Part shown: positions 16,982 to 25,372 of the stretch, piece after piece
How positions within the stretch are numbered: position 1 is the stretch's first letter
Layout of the letters: each line of letters begins with the position of its first letter
NCBI RefSeq assembly: GCF_016765795.1
Contig: NZ_JAESVP010000013.1
Location: 17,307 to 81,306 of the forward strand
Source of the DNA: Fuscibacter oryzae
GTDB taxonomy: Bacteria; Pseudomonadota; Alphaproteobacteria; Rhodobacterales; Rhodobacteraceae
Reading direction: 5' to 3'
DNA: 64,000 nt
Program-made: the position numbers and the translations under genes
The notes under the pieces: generated by a model
Seen by the model: only the letters and a program-made list of their open reading frames with translations
Told to the model about the DNA's origin: nothing
The model's database searches: none

Positions 16982-18241
16982 ATGACTGTGACGCAGGCTG
17001 CGCAAAAGGTGGTTGTGATTGGTGCGGGCATTATCGGTGTCTGTGCCGCCAATGCCCTTGCCGACGAAGGGTTTGCCGTCGAGTTCATCGACCCCTTGGA
17101 ACCGGGCAGCCCCGGCCAATGCTCTTATGGCAATGCCGGGGGGCTTTCGCCGGGGTCTTGCATCCCGAATTCGATGCCCGGCATTGCCCGTCAGGTGCCG
17201 GGCATGCTGTTGGACCGCGAAGGCCCGATCGGGCTGCGCTTGCTGGACCTGCCGCATGCGCTGCCGTGGCTGTTGCGGTTTCTGGCCAATTCGCGTCTGT
17301 CGCGGGTGCAGCGCATCGCCGACGGGATGATCGAGCTGAACCGCCTGACGCTGGCCTGTTATGAGCCGTTGGTGAAAGAGGCGGGCTGCGCCGATCTGAT
17401 CCTGCATCGTGGCCAGCTTTTCGCCTATGAAAACCCGAATGGCCCGGCGGGCAGCGCGCTGTCCATTGCCATGCGGCGCGAACGCGGCGTGCGGGTCGAG
17501 GTGCTGAACGCCGCCCAGATGCGCGAGCTGGAACCTGCGATTTCGCCAGACTACAAGGCCGGGGTCTTTCTGCCCGAACAGGGCCAGTGCCCCAATCCGG
17601 GGCGTCTGGTCGCCTCTATCGCTGCGTTGGCGCGGCGCAAGGGCGTGGTCTTTACCCGCCAGTCCGCGCGGTCTTTGGTGATGCAGCAGGGCAGGGTGGT
17701 TGGGGTGGCAACCGAGGCGGGCATGATTTCCGCGACCAAAGTGGTTGTCGCTGCCGGGGCGTTTTCCGGCCCCTTTGCCCGTCAGGTGGGTGTGCGGGTG
17801 CCTTTGGTCAGCGAACGCGGCTATCACATCATGCTGCCCCATGCCGAAACCGGGCTGCGCGTCAACGTCAACGCCGCCGAACGCAAGTTTGTGGCCGCCC
17901 CGATGGAGGGAGGGCTGCGCCTGTCGGGCACGGTGGAATTCGCCCGCCCCTCTGCCGCGCCCAACTGGCGGCGGGCGGAAATTCTGCTTGGTCAGGCGCG
18001 CCATATGTTCCCCGGCGCCGATCTGCGCGGGGTGGAACGCTGGATGGGCAACCGTCCCGGCACACCCGACAGCATTCCGGTGATCGAGGTTGCGCCCCGC
18101 CATGACAATGTGATCCTTGCCTTTGGCCATGGGCATCAGGGGCTGATGGGCGGGTCAGTCACCGGCCGGCTGGTCGCCGAACTGGCGACCGGCAAACCCA
18201 CCTCGATCGACATTTCCCATTTCCGCTCGGCCCGGTTCTAA
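16982..18241 (+). CDS. DadA-like FAD-dependent D-amino acid dehydrogenase
   Basis: A 419-residue DAO-family protein with GAGIIG near residue 13, FIDPLEPG at the end of the second strand and the C-terminal motif FGHGHQGLMGGSVTGRLVAEL. It lies 15 bases after the HpaI aldolase and 50 bases before the second aldehyde dehydrogenase. It should oxidise the D-amino or imino acid made by the racemase-like enzyme at 9417 to the imine or 2-oxo acid. It is a paralogue of the oxidase at 785-2020, with different flanking genes. Confidence 0.88.
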   Translation: MTVTQAAQKVVVIGAGIIGVCAANALADEGFAVEFIDPLEPGSPGQCSYGNAGGLSPGSCIPNSMPGIARQVPGMLLDREGPIGLRLLDLPHALPWLLRFLANSRLSRVQRIADGMIELNRLTLACYEPLVKEAGCADLILHRGQLFAYENPNGPAGSALSIAMRRERGVRVEVLNAAQMRELEPAISPDYKAGVFLPEQGQCPNPGRLVASIAALARRKGVVFTRQSARSLVMQQGRVVGVATEAGMISATKVVVAAGAFSGPFARQVGVRVPLVSERGYHIMLPHAETGLRVNVNAAERKFVAAPMEGGLRLSGTVEFARPSAAPNWRRAEILLGQARHMFPGADLRGVERWMGNRPGTPDSIPVIEVAPRHDNVILAFGHGHQGLMGGSVTGRLVAELATGKPTSIDISHFRSARF

Positions 18242-18291
18242 CCGACCCGACATCACCCCGGCCCCCTGCGCCGGCGACAGGAGAGTTTCCG

Positions 18292-19728
18292 ATGTACGAA
18301 GAAAAGATCCAACTGCTGATCGACGGCACATTCCGTGATGGCAGCGAAGGCAAAAGCCAGCCGCTGTTGAACCCCGCCACCGGGGAACAGATTGCCACCG
18401 TCCCCCATGCCTCTCCCACCGATCTGGATCAGGCGCTGGCTGCGGCAGAGCGCGCCTTTGCGGCCTGGAAGGCGGAAACCGCCATCACCCGCTACAAGAT
18501 CATGATGAAGGCTGCCGACCTGATCGATCAGCGGCTTGAAACCATCGCCCGCGTCCTGACCATGGAAAATGGCAAGCCGCTGGCGGAATCGCGCGGCGAG
18601 GTCGCCTTTTCCGCCGAGGCGACGCGCTGGTATGCCGAAGAGGGCAAACGCGTCTATGGTCGCATCGTGCCGGGCCGCGTGGTGGGACAACGCCAGATGG
18701 TGCTAAAAGAACCCGTCGGTGTTGTGGTGGCCTTTGCCGCGTGGAATTTTCCAGCCTCGAACGTGATCCGCAAGGTTGCGGGGGCGGTGGCAGCGGGCTG
18801 TTCGATCATCTTGAAGACCGCCGAGGAAACCCCCGGCACCGCAGTGGCCTTTGCGCGCTGCTTTCAGGACGCGGGCCTGCCGAACGGGGTGCTGAACCTT
18901 GTGTTCGGCGTGCCGGATGAGGTGTCGCGCCACCTGATCGGATCGCCGATCCCCAAGAAGGTGTCGCTGACCGGATCGACCACCGTGGGCAAGCTGTTGC
19001 AAAAACTGGCCGCCGATACGCTGAAACGCACCACGATGGAGCTGGGCGGCCACGCGCCGGTTCTGGTCTTTGCCGATGCCGATGTGGATCAGGCGGTTGC
19101 CACGCTGGCGGCGGCCAAGTTCCGCAATGCCGGGCAGGTCTGCACATCGCCCACCCGGTTCTTTGTGCATGACAGTTTGGCCGATACTTTTGCCAAGGGC
19201 ATGGCTGCCAAGGCATCCGCGCTAAAGCTGGGCAACGGGCTGGACGCCGATACGCAGATGGGACCGATGATCGCGCCCCGCCGCTGCGATGCGATCCAGT
19301 CGCTGGTCGATGACGCGGTGGACAAGGGGGCCGACCTGCTGACCGGCGGCCACCGCCTGAATGCCCCCGGCAATTTCTTTGCGCCGACGGTGCTGAACAA
19401 CGTGCCCGCCGATGCCCGGATCATGAGCGAGGAACCCTTTGGCCCGGTTGCCGCCATCACGCGGTTTTCCACCTTTGACGAGGTGATTTCGCGCGCCAAT
19501 GCGCTGCCCTATGGTCTGGCCTCGTTCGTTTTCACCCGCGATGGCGGCACAGCCCGCAATGCGGAACTGGCGCTGAATGCAGGGATGGTGGGGGTGAACC
19601 ACACCATGATCTCGACCCCGGAAACGCCTTTCGGGGGGGTGAACGAATCCGGCTTTGGTTCAGAAAGCGGGATCGAAGGGCTGGAGGCGTTCTTGCGCAC
19701 CAAGTTCGTTTCTGAACTCTTTGCATGA
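18292..19728 (+). CDS. NAD(P)-dependent semialdehyde dehydrogenase (GabD/KGSADH-like)
   Basis: A 478-residue aldehyde dehydrogenase with AAWNFPAS, the general base glutamate in MELGGHAPV and catalytic cysteine C284 in NAGQVCTSPTR. Length and motifs fit the succinate-semialdehyde/2-oxoglutarate-semialdehyde dehydrogenase group. ATG 18292 follows GGAGAG. It is the second aldehyde dehydrogenase of the operon; having two implies that at least two aldehyde intermediates arise. It could also finish the hydroxyproline route whose other genes lie at 1-3047. Confidence 0.9.
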   Translation: MYEEKIQLLIDGTFRDGSEGKSQPLLNPATGEQIATVPHASPTDLDQALAAAERAFAAWKAETAITRYKIMMKAADLIDQRLETIARVLTMENGKPLAESRGEVAFSAEATRWYAEEGKRVYGRIVPGRVVGQRQMVLKEPVGVVVAFAAWNFPASNVIRKVAGAVAAGCSIILKTAEETPGTAVAFARCFQDAGLPNGVLNLVFGVPDEVSRHLIGSPIPKKVSLTGSTTVGKLLQKLAADTLKRTTMELGGHAPVLVFADADVDQAVATLAAAKFRNAGQVCTSPTRFFVHDSLADTFAKGMAAKASALKLGNGLDADTQMGPMIAPRRCDAIQSLVDDAVDKGADLLTGGHRLNAPGNFFAPTVLNNVPADARIMSEEPFGPVAAITRFSTFDEVISRANALPYGLASFVFTRDGGTARNAELALNAGMVGVNHTMISTPETPFGGVNESGFGSESGIEGLEAFLRTKFVSELFA

Positions 19729-19773
19729 TCGGCACGGGGGCAGAGGATGCCCCCCAAGCCGGATGAGGATGAT

Positions 19774-21159
19774 ATGGCTGACAAAGACACACCCCGGATT
19801 CTGATCGTCGATCTGATCGGCCTGGCCCCGGACTCGGCGGGCGGCACCGATCATTCCGCCGCCAAGGCCCATGTCGAGGCGCGCGGCGGGGTGTTTCACC
19901 TTGGCTCTGTCGCCGACCACCCGGCCCCGCAGGCCGGGCGCCCGCATTTCTATTACATGCCCATGCTGTCAACCGAGGCCGAATTGCTGGCCGAGGCGGG
20001 TGATGGCCGATACGACGCGGTGATCGCCGCCGCCACCCTTTTGCCCGCCGCGACCCGGTTTGATCTGGGCGGGGTGCGGATCGGGGCCGGAACCGGCAAC
20101 ATGCGGTCGGCCAGTTGGGGCGGTGGCGATGGGCTGGGCGGCGTGGCCCCCCTGATGAACACCCCCGGCATCAATGCCCGCGCCACGGCGCAGATGGTGA
20201 TGAAGGCCGTGTTGCGCGTGCGCCCAGACCTGCCGGTTGATGTGATGAACGATCTGGTCGCGCAGGGCAATTTTGACACCGGCCGCGATCTGGTGCGCTT
20301 TCCGACCGCCAAGCTGGAAGGTCAGGTCTTTGCTGTGATCGGTTACGGCAACATCGGGCGCGAGGTGGCCAAGCTGGCGCGGGCCTTTGGCATGCGGGTG
20401 CGCGTTCATGCCCGCCCGCGCCATCGGGACTGGATCGAAAGCGAAGGCTTCGACTATGCCGACAGCCCGGTTTCTGCCGCGACCGGGGCCGATGTGATCA
20501 GCGTGCATATCGGCCTTGGGGCGCTCGGCCCCGATGGCTATGCCAATGCCGGCCTGATCGGGGCCGGGGTGATGGCCGCGCTTTCCCATGGTGCGGTTCT
20601 GGTGAACTATGACCGTGGCGAATTGGTGGATACCGCCGCGCTGGCCGATGCGCTGGCCTCTGGCCAGATTGACCATGCCGCGATTGATGCCGACCTGTTT
20701 CGGGATATGGAAAGCGGCACTCTTTCGGGGCCGATGCTGCCCTATCTTGACCTGCTGTCCGCCCATAGGGCCAAGCTGTCGCTGCTGCCCCATGCCGCCG
20801 CCGATACCGACCATCCGACCCGCGTCGCCGGGGCCATTCAGGCCATCGACCAGATTCTGGATGCGATCCAGAAGGGTCAGGTGCGTAACCTGAAGGGCGA
20901 TCTGCCCGATGGGCTGACCAATGCCGGTGGCACCCGTCCGCATGGTATGGGGGGCGTTTCGGCCCATGATCTGAACCATCTGTCAGGCGAAGCCGGGAAA
21001 CTTGACACATTGTCCAGCCTTGCCGCTGATCTTGCGCGCCATGCAGAGGATCTGAAGGCTGGCGCGACGGACCAGCTTGGCCGCGATTTTGTGATGACCT
21101 GCAACCGGTTGGCGCAGATGCTGCGTGCATCGGGGCTGGAAGGCCCCTATCTGGGCTGA
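19774..21159 (+). CDS. Long D-isomer-specific 2-hydroxyacid dehydrogenase-like protein
   Basis: A 461-residue protein against about 320 for the family. The central Rossmann domain is clear (VIGYGNIGREVAKLARAFG), with the substrate arginine in VNYDRGELVD and the catalytic histidine in LLPHAAAD. The usual acidic residue region (DVFE) reads DADLF. The first 80 residues and the last 100 are unlike ordinary members; the tail contains GMGGVSAHDLNHLSGEAGKL. ATG 19774 is preferred since GAGGAT precedes it, although ATG 19747 is possible. A role such as glyoxylate or hydroxypyruvate reduction would suit the glycerate kinase encoded next. The substrate is uncertain. Confidence 0.75.
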   Translation: MADKDTPRILIVDLIGLAPDSAGGTDHSAAKAHVEARGGVFHLGSVADHPAPQAGRPHFYYMPMLSTEAELLAEAGDGRYDAVIAAATLLPAATRFDLGGVRIGAGTGNMRSASWGGGDGLGGVAPLMNTPGINARATAQMVMKAVLRVRPDLPVDVMNDLVAQGNFDTGRDLVRFPTAKLEGQVFAVIGYGNIGREVAKLARAFGMRVRVHARPRHRDWIESEGFDYADSPVSAATGADVISVHIGLGALGPDGYANAGLIGAGVMAALSHGAVLVNYDRGELVDTAALADALASGQIDHAAIDADLFRDMESGTLSGPMLPYLDLLSAHRAKLSLLPHAAADTDHPTRVAGAIQAIDQILDAIQKGQVRNLKGDLPDGLTNAGGTRPHGMGGVSAHDLNHLSGEAGKLDTLSSLAADLARHAEDLKAGATDQLGRDFVMTCNRLAQMLRASGLEGPYLG

Positions 21160-21185
21160 CCTTGCGCCCGAACAGGAAGATGCCC

Positions 21186-22439
21186 ATGCAAAACCCCGCC
21201 CGCTTTCTGCGTTCGCTTTTCGACCGCGCGGTCGAGGTTGCCGACCCGATGCAATCGCTGGCGCGTTTCCTGCCGCCCAAGCCTGCGGGCCGGGTGGTCG
21301 TGATCGGCGCAGGCAAGGCCAGCGCGCGGATGGCCGAGGCGGTCGAGGCCGCGTGGGGGCCGTGCGAAGGGCTGGTGATCACGCGTTACGGCTATGGCCG
21401 CCCCTGTCGTGGCATCGAAATTGTCGAGGCGGCGCACCCGGTGCCGGATCAGGCTGGTGTTGATGCCACGGCGCGGATGCTTGCGCTGGTCTCTGGCCTG
21501 CAAGAGAGGGATTTCGTTCTTGCCCTGATCTCGGGCGGGGCCTCGGCTTTGCTCTGTGCCCCGGCTGCGGGGATGACGCTGGCGGACAAGCAGGCGGTCA
21601 ATGCGGGGTTGCTGGCCTCGGGTGCGCCGATTGGTGACATGAACATCCTGCGCAAGCACCTGAGCCGGGTGAAGGGCGGGCAGTTGGCGGCGGCGGCCTA
21701 TCCGGCGCGGATGCTGGCGTTGCTGATCTCTGACGTGCCGGGCGATGATCCGGCGCTGATCGGCTCTGGCCCGACAGTGGGCGATGACAGCACGGGCCAG
21801 CAGGCGGCGGCTATTTTGCAGCACTGGAAGGTCGCTGTGCCGGACAGTGCGCTGGCGGCCCTGAAACGGCCGAGTCAGGTCGTTTCCACGACCGATCCGC
21901 GCCTGTCGCGTGTTCAGAACGTGCTTTACGCGGCACCGGCCCAATCCTTGCAGGCCGCTGCCCTGCTTGCTGAAAAGAGCGGCTGCGAGGTGCGGCTGTT
22001 GGGCGATGCGCTGGAAGGTGAGGCCCGCGATGTGGGTGCCGAGATGGCCGCGCTTGCGCTGCGGCTGAAGGCGGGTCGCACTGCGACTGATCGGCCCCTT
22101 GTGCTATTGTCCGGCGGAGAGTTGACCGTTACCCGCCGGGGTGCAGGCGTCGGCGGGCCGAATGCAGAATTTTGCCTTGCGCTGGCGCTGGCATTGGATG
22201 GGGCGGAAGGCATTCACGTGATTGCCTGCGACACCGATGGTGTGGATGGTGCCGCAGAAATCGCGGGCGCGATCATCGGCCCTGATACGCTTGCATCATC
22301 GGCGCGCATCGGGGTTTCGGCGGCCGATGCCCTTGCCCGAAATGATGCGCACAGCTTCTTTCGCCAGATTGGTGGCAATGTGATCACAGGGCCTACACTG
22401 ACGAATGTCAACGATTTCAGGGCAATCCTGATTTTGTAA
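21186..22439 (+). CDS. Glycerate 2-kinase (DUF4147/MOFRL type)
   Basis: A 417-residue glycerate kinase of the GckA/TtuD class, with VVIGAGKASARMAEA near the N-terminus, LISGGASALLCAP, HLSRVKGGQLA and a C-terminal MOFRL domain (LLSGGELTVTRRGAGVGGPNAEF, then CDTDGVDG). ATG 21186 was chosen because AGGAAG lies about 7 bases upstream, whereas ATG 21180 touches it. It would phosphorylate D-glycerate to 2-phosphoglycerate, feeding carbon into glycolysis. It ends the long catabolic operon and works naturally with a preceding hydroxypyruvate or glyoxylate-type reductase. Confidence 0.88.
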   Translation: MQNPARFLRSLFDRAVEVADPMQSLARFLPPKPAGRVVVIGAGKASARMAEAVEAAWGPCEGLVITRYGYGRPCRGIEIVEAAHPVPDQAGVDATARMLALVSGLQERDFVLALISGGASALLCAPAAGMTLADKQAVNAGLLASGAPIGDMNILRKHLSRVKGGQLAAAAYPARMLALLISDVPGDDPALIGSGPTVGDDSTGQQAAAILQHWKVAVPDSALAALKRPSQVVSTTDPRLSRVQNVLYAAPAQSLQAAALLAEKSGCEVRLLGDALEGEARDVGAEMAALALRLKAGRTATDRPLVLLSGGELTVTRRGAGVGGPNAEFCLALALALDGAEGIHVIACDTDGVDGAAEIAGAIIGPDTLASSARIGVSAADALARNDAHSFFRQIGGNVITGPTLTNVNDFRAILIL

Positions 22440-22550
22440 AAGGTTACGATGGCGTGTTTTTCCCGGATGATCAGAAATCGCAAGTCAGGCAAGCCTCCCG
22501 ACATTATGCAGAACACTATTTGAAGCAGGGCGGCATGGCGCTGCGGATGA

Positions 22551-22576
22551 GACGTGCCGGAACAGGCCGGCACGTC
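22551..22576. terminator. Stem-loop between convergent genes
   Basis: GACGTGCCGG (22551-22560) and CCGGCACGTC (22567-22576) form a perfect 10-base-pair stem with a 6-base loop, between the ends of the glycerate kinase (22439) and oxygenase (22587) genes. There is no long T-run on either side, so it may be a weak bidirectional terminator or an RNA-protecting structure. Confidence 0.5.
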
Positions 22577-22586
22577 GGGCGTTTGT

Positions 22587-23588
22587 TCAGGCAGCGGGTG
22601 CCTGCAGGTGGGCATAGCTTGCCACAAAGCGCCCGAACTTGTGTGAGCCACAGGTGACAGGCGGATAGCGCTGCGGGTTCGCTTCGGTCACGCAAGAGGG
22701 CAGGGGTGCGATCACCGCGTTGAAATCGGCGTCGATGAAGAACGGGATCGAATAGCGCTCGCGCCCCGAGGTGTTGATCACGCGGTGCATGTTGGCAAGA
22801 TAGACATCATTCGTCAGCTTCTGGATCAGGTCGCCGATGTTGATGACAAAGGCTCCGCGGATGGGCGTGCCATCAACCCAGTTGCCTTCGCGGTTCATCA
22901 CTTGCAGCCCACCCACGTCGTCCTGGGCAAGGATCGTCAGGTTGCCATAGTCGGTATGGGCGCCGATGCCGATAATGTCCTTGTCGGCGTGGCCGTTCTG
23001 GGGCGGGTAGTGCAGCAGGCGCTGGATGCTGATCGGGTCCGTCATGATGCCTTCAAAGAAGGTCTCGTGAAGGTCGAGGCTGAGAGCAATGCCACGCAAG
23101 AGCTGCCGGGACAGTGTGACCATCTTTTCATGGTAGCCGTAGACCAGCTTTTGGAACTCCGGCAAGGTCGCGGGCCATTGGTTGGGGCCGAAGAAGGGCC
23201 CCTCCAGCGCGGTGCGCTCTGGCCCGATGTCGAAACATTCCTTCAGATCCCGCGTCTTGCCAGGGTCGGTGTTTTCGCCAAAGGGCTCGATATAGCCGCG
23301 CAAGGCCACGTCAGATCTGCTGACGTGCAGCGCCATCTTGTCCGCCATCGGCATTTCAAAGAAGCGGCGCGTGACATCAAAGACCTCATCCACAAAGCCC
23401 TGCGTCACGCCATGGTTCTTGACATACATGAAGCCCGCATTGGACAGCGCCCAGCGAATTTGCCTGGCCACACCCATCTTGTCGCTGCCATCCAGCAACG
23501 GTGCCACGTCGATAACCGGAATGGAGTCGAAATTTTCGCGCGTGTTGCGCAATTTGTCGTCCAGCCTGGCGATCAGATCCTTGCTCAT
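22587..23588 (-). CDS. 2-oxoglutarate/Fe(II)-dependent oxygenase, isopenicillin N synthase-like
   Basis: A 333-residue protein with the DIOX_N segment at the start (IPVIDVAPLLDG, GFMYVKNHGV) and the Fe(II)-2OG domain with HTD of GIGAHTDYG, the distal histidine in ANMHRV and the 2OG-binding RYS of RERYSIPFF. It lies directly downstream of the MttB-like gene on the same strand (gap 120 bases). Members of this family hydroxylate or oxidise small molecules; with an MttB neighbour, a methylated amine or betaine-type compound is a reasonable guess. No specific substrate can be read from the sequence. Confidence 0.85.
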   Translation of the reverse strand: MSKDLIARLDDKLRNTRENFDSIPVIDVAPLLDGSDKMGVARQIRWALSNAGFMYVKNHGVTQGFVDEVFDVTRRFFEMPMADKMALHVSRSDVALRGYIEPFGENTDPGKTRDLKECFDIGPERTALEGPFFGPNQWPATLPEFQKLVYGYHEKMVTLSRQLLRGIALSLDLHETFFEGIMTDPISIQRLLHYPPQNGHADKDIIGIGAHTDYGNLTILAQDDVGGLQVMNREGNWVDGTPIRGAFVINIGDLIQKLTNDVYLANMHRVINTSGRERYSIPFFIDADFNAVIAPLPSCVTEANPQRYPPVTCGSHKFGRFVASYAHLQAPAA

Positions 23589-23708
23589 GCCAATGCTCTC
23601 CCTGTTCTTGGCGTGTTTTGGGTAAAGGGCAGCCGCACCCTGACCATGGGTCGGGCGGTGCCGGTTCGATTGCGAAAACGGGATCAGGCGGTCAGGCTGC
23701 CGTGCCGA

Positions 23709-25280
23709 TCAGTACCACATGTCGGCCATCCCGGCCTTGCGGCGCGCGATGAAGTCGAGAAGCGCGTCGTCCGTCGCCTTGTCCAATGGGGGTGCCTCGT
23801 ATTCGCGCAGAAGTTTTTTCCAGCGGGCATTGGCGCGCTGGGCATAGTCGATGCCGCCCTGCTCGTCCCAGGTTTCCCACGGCTGGTTGTCATCAAGCGC
23901 GCTGTCCCAATAGGCGGTTTCGTAGTGCCGCAAGGTGTGCTGGGTGGAAAACAGGTGCTGTCCGGGGCCAAGTTCAGCCAGCGCCTCGAAGGCCAGCGTA
24001 TCCTCGTTCACCGCCATCCCGTCCAGATAGGCATGCAGCGACCCGCACATGTCAGTGTCCATGACCAGCTTTTCGTAGGACATCGACAACAGACCATCAA
24101 GGAAACCGGCCGAATGGAGAACATAATTCGCCCCCCCCTGCACCGCGGACATCATGGACATCATGCTTTGCTGCATCGCCTGGCCGTCCGGCAGTTTCGA
24201 GGTGCTGAAATTGCCGGCGCAGCGCAGCGGCAGGTTCAGACGGCGCGCAAGTTGCCCCATGGCAAGCGACCCGATGGCCGGTTCAGGTGTTCCGAACGTG
24301 GGCGAACCCGTACGCAGCGACATCGAGGAGAAGAAAGATGCAAGGATCGCGGGTGCGCCGGGACGGACAAGCTGCGTGAGCGCACAGGACGCCATCGATT
24401 CCGCCAACCCTTGTGCCACCATGCCCGCAATGGTCAGCGGCGCGACAGCGCCCCCCAACAGGAAGGGCAGATGGATAGAGCCTTGATTGGCGGCGGCATA
24501 GGCGCGGATACCGGCGGTGGTAACGCCATCAAGCACGAGGGGAGAGGTGGTGTTGAAGTTGCCCATCACCACGCAGTTCTGGTCTACAAAATCCGCTCCG
24601 AACAGGATGCGGGCCATGTCGATGCTGTCGGCCGCACGTTCGGATGCTGTGATGGAGCCAAGGAAGGGGCGGTCGGAATAGCGGATATGGGAATAAACCA
24701 TGTCGAGGTGGCGCTTGTTCACCGGAACATCGGTCGGCTCGCACACAGTACCGCCCGAATGGTGCAGCCAGGGTGAGGACTGGGCGAGTTTCACGAAGTT
24801 GCGGAAGTCCTCGATCGTGCCATAGCGGCGACCGCGATCGAGGTCCATCACGAAGGGCGAACCGTAAGAGGGCGCGAAGACGACGTTCTTGCCGCCGATC
24901 TGCACGTTGTTGGCCGGATTGCGGGCGTGCTGGGTGAATTCTGCGGGAGCGGTCTTCAGGATTTCGCGCAGCATGCCCGGTTCGAACTTGATGCGCCAGA
25001 CATCGGCAGAAACATCCGCTACCTCGGCCCCGGCCTGTTTGTAAAGGCGCATCGCCTCGGCATCGTCACGCAGTTCAATGCCGATTTCGGCCAGAATGCG
25101 GTCGGCGGTGGCTTCGATGGCCGTCAGGCTTTCGTCGGACAGGATGTCATAGGTCGGGATGCCCCGCACGATATAGGGCCGGTGCATGCCCTGACCGCCG
25201 GACAGGCGGCTTTCGCGCCGTTGTGAGCGCCCGCCGCGCTGACGCTTGGTTTCGTTTGCGCCTAGATCCCCGTCTGCCAC
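23709..25280 (-). CDS. MttB-family methyltransferase without pyrrolysine
   Basis: A 523-residue trimethylamine methyltransferase (MttB) superfamily protein starting at GTG 25280 behind AAGG. The N-terminus is basic (KRQRGGRSQRRESR) and the barrel follows. The reading frame contains no amber codon, so it is of the non-pyrrolysine class that includes glycine betaine and proline betaine methyltransferases using a corrinoid protein. No corrinoid protein gene (MttC/MtgC type) or activating enzyme lies in this window, so its partner must be elsewhere. It is divergent from a LysR regulator. Confidence 0.85.
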   Translation of the reverse strand: MADGDLGANETKRQRGGRSQRRESRLSGGQGMHRPYIVRGIPTYDILSDESLTAIEATADRILAEIGIELRDDAEAMRLYKQAGAEVADVSADVWRIKFEPGMLREILKTAPAEFTQHARNPANNVQIGGKNVVFAPSYGSPFVMDLDRGRRYGTIEDFRNFVKLAQSSPWLHHSGGTVCEPTDVPVNKRHLDMVYSHIRYSDRPFLGSITASERAADSIDMARILFGADFVDQNCVVMGNFNTTSPLVLDGVTTAGIRAYAAANQGSIHLPFLLGGAVAPLTIAGMVAQGLAESMASCALTQLVRPGAPAILASFFSSMSLRTGSPTFGTPEPAIGSLAMGQLARRLNLPLRCAGNFSTSKLPDGQAMQQSMMSMMSAVQGGANYVLHSAGFLDGLLSMSYEKLVMDTDMCGSLHAYLDGMAVNEDTLAFEALAELGPGQHLFSTQHTLRHYETAYWDSALDDNQPWETWDEQGGIDYAQRANARWKKLLREYEAPPLDKATDDALLDFIARRKAGMADMWY

Positions 25281-25372
25281 GACCGCACCTTTCGATAAAT
25301 CAAGGGCAAGCTAATGCGTCTTGGGGTATCTGTGACGCTGGAAAGTTTTCATCGACTTGATAAATGTAGCTT

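Noticed and set aside
16106..18136. 676-residue minus-strand open frame opposite the aldolase and DadA-like genes
   Set aside because: It covers two well-supported plus-strand genes and has shadow-type composition without any motif.
22785..24776. 663-residue plus-strand open frame opposite the oxygenase and MttB genes
   Set aside because: Both genes on the other strand have clear catalytic motifs; this frame has none and spans their intergenic gap.
23709..25280. Pyrrolysine-containing MttB
   Set aside because: The frame is open for 523 codons without an internal amber codon, so it belongs to the non-pyrrolysine class.
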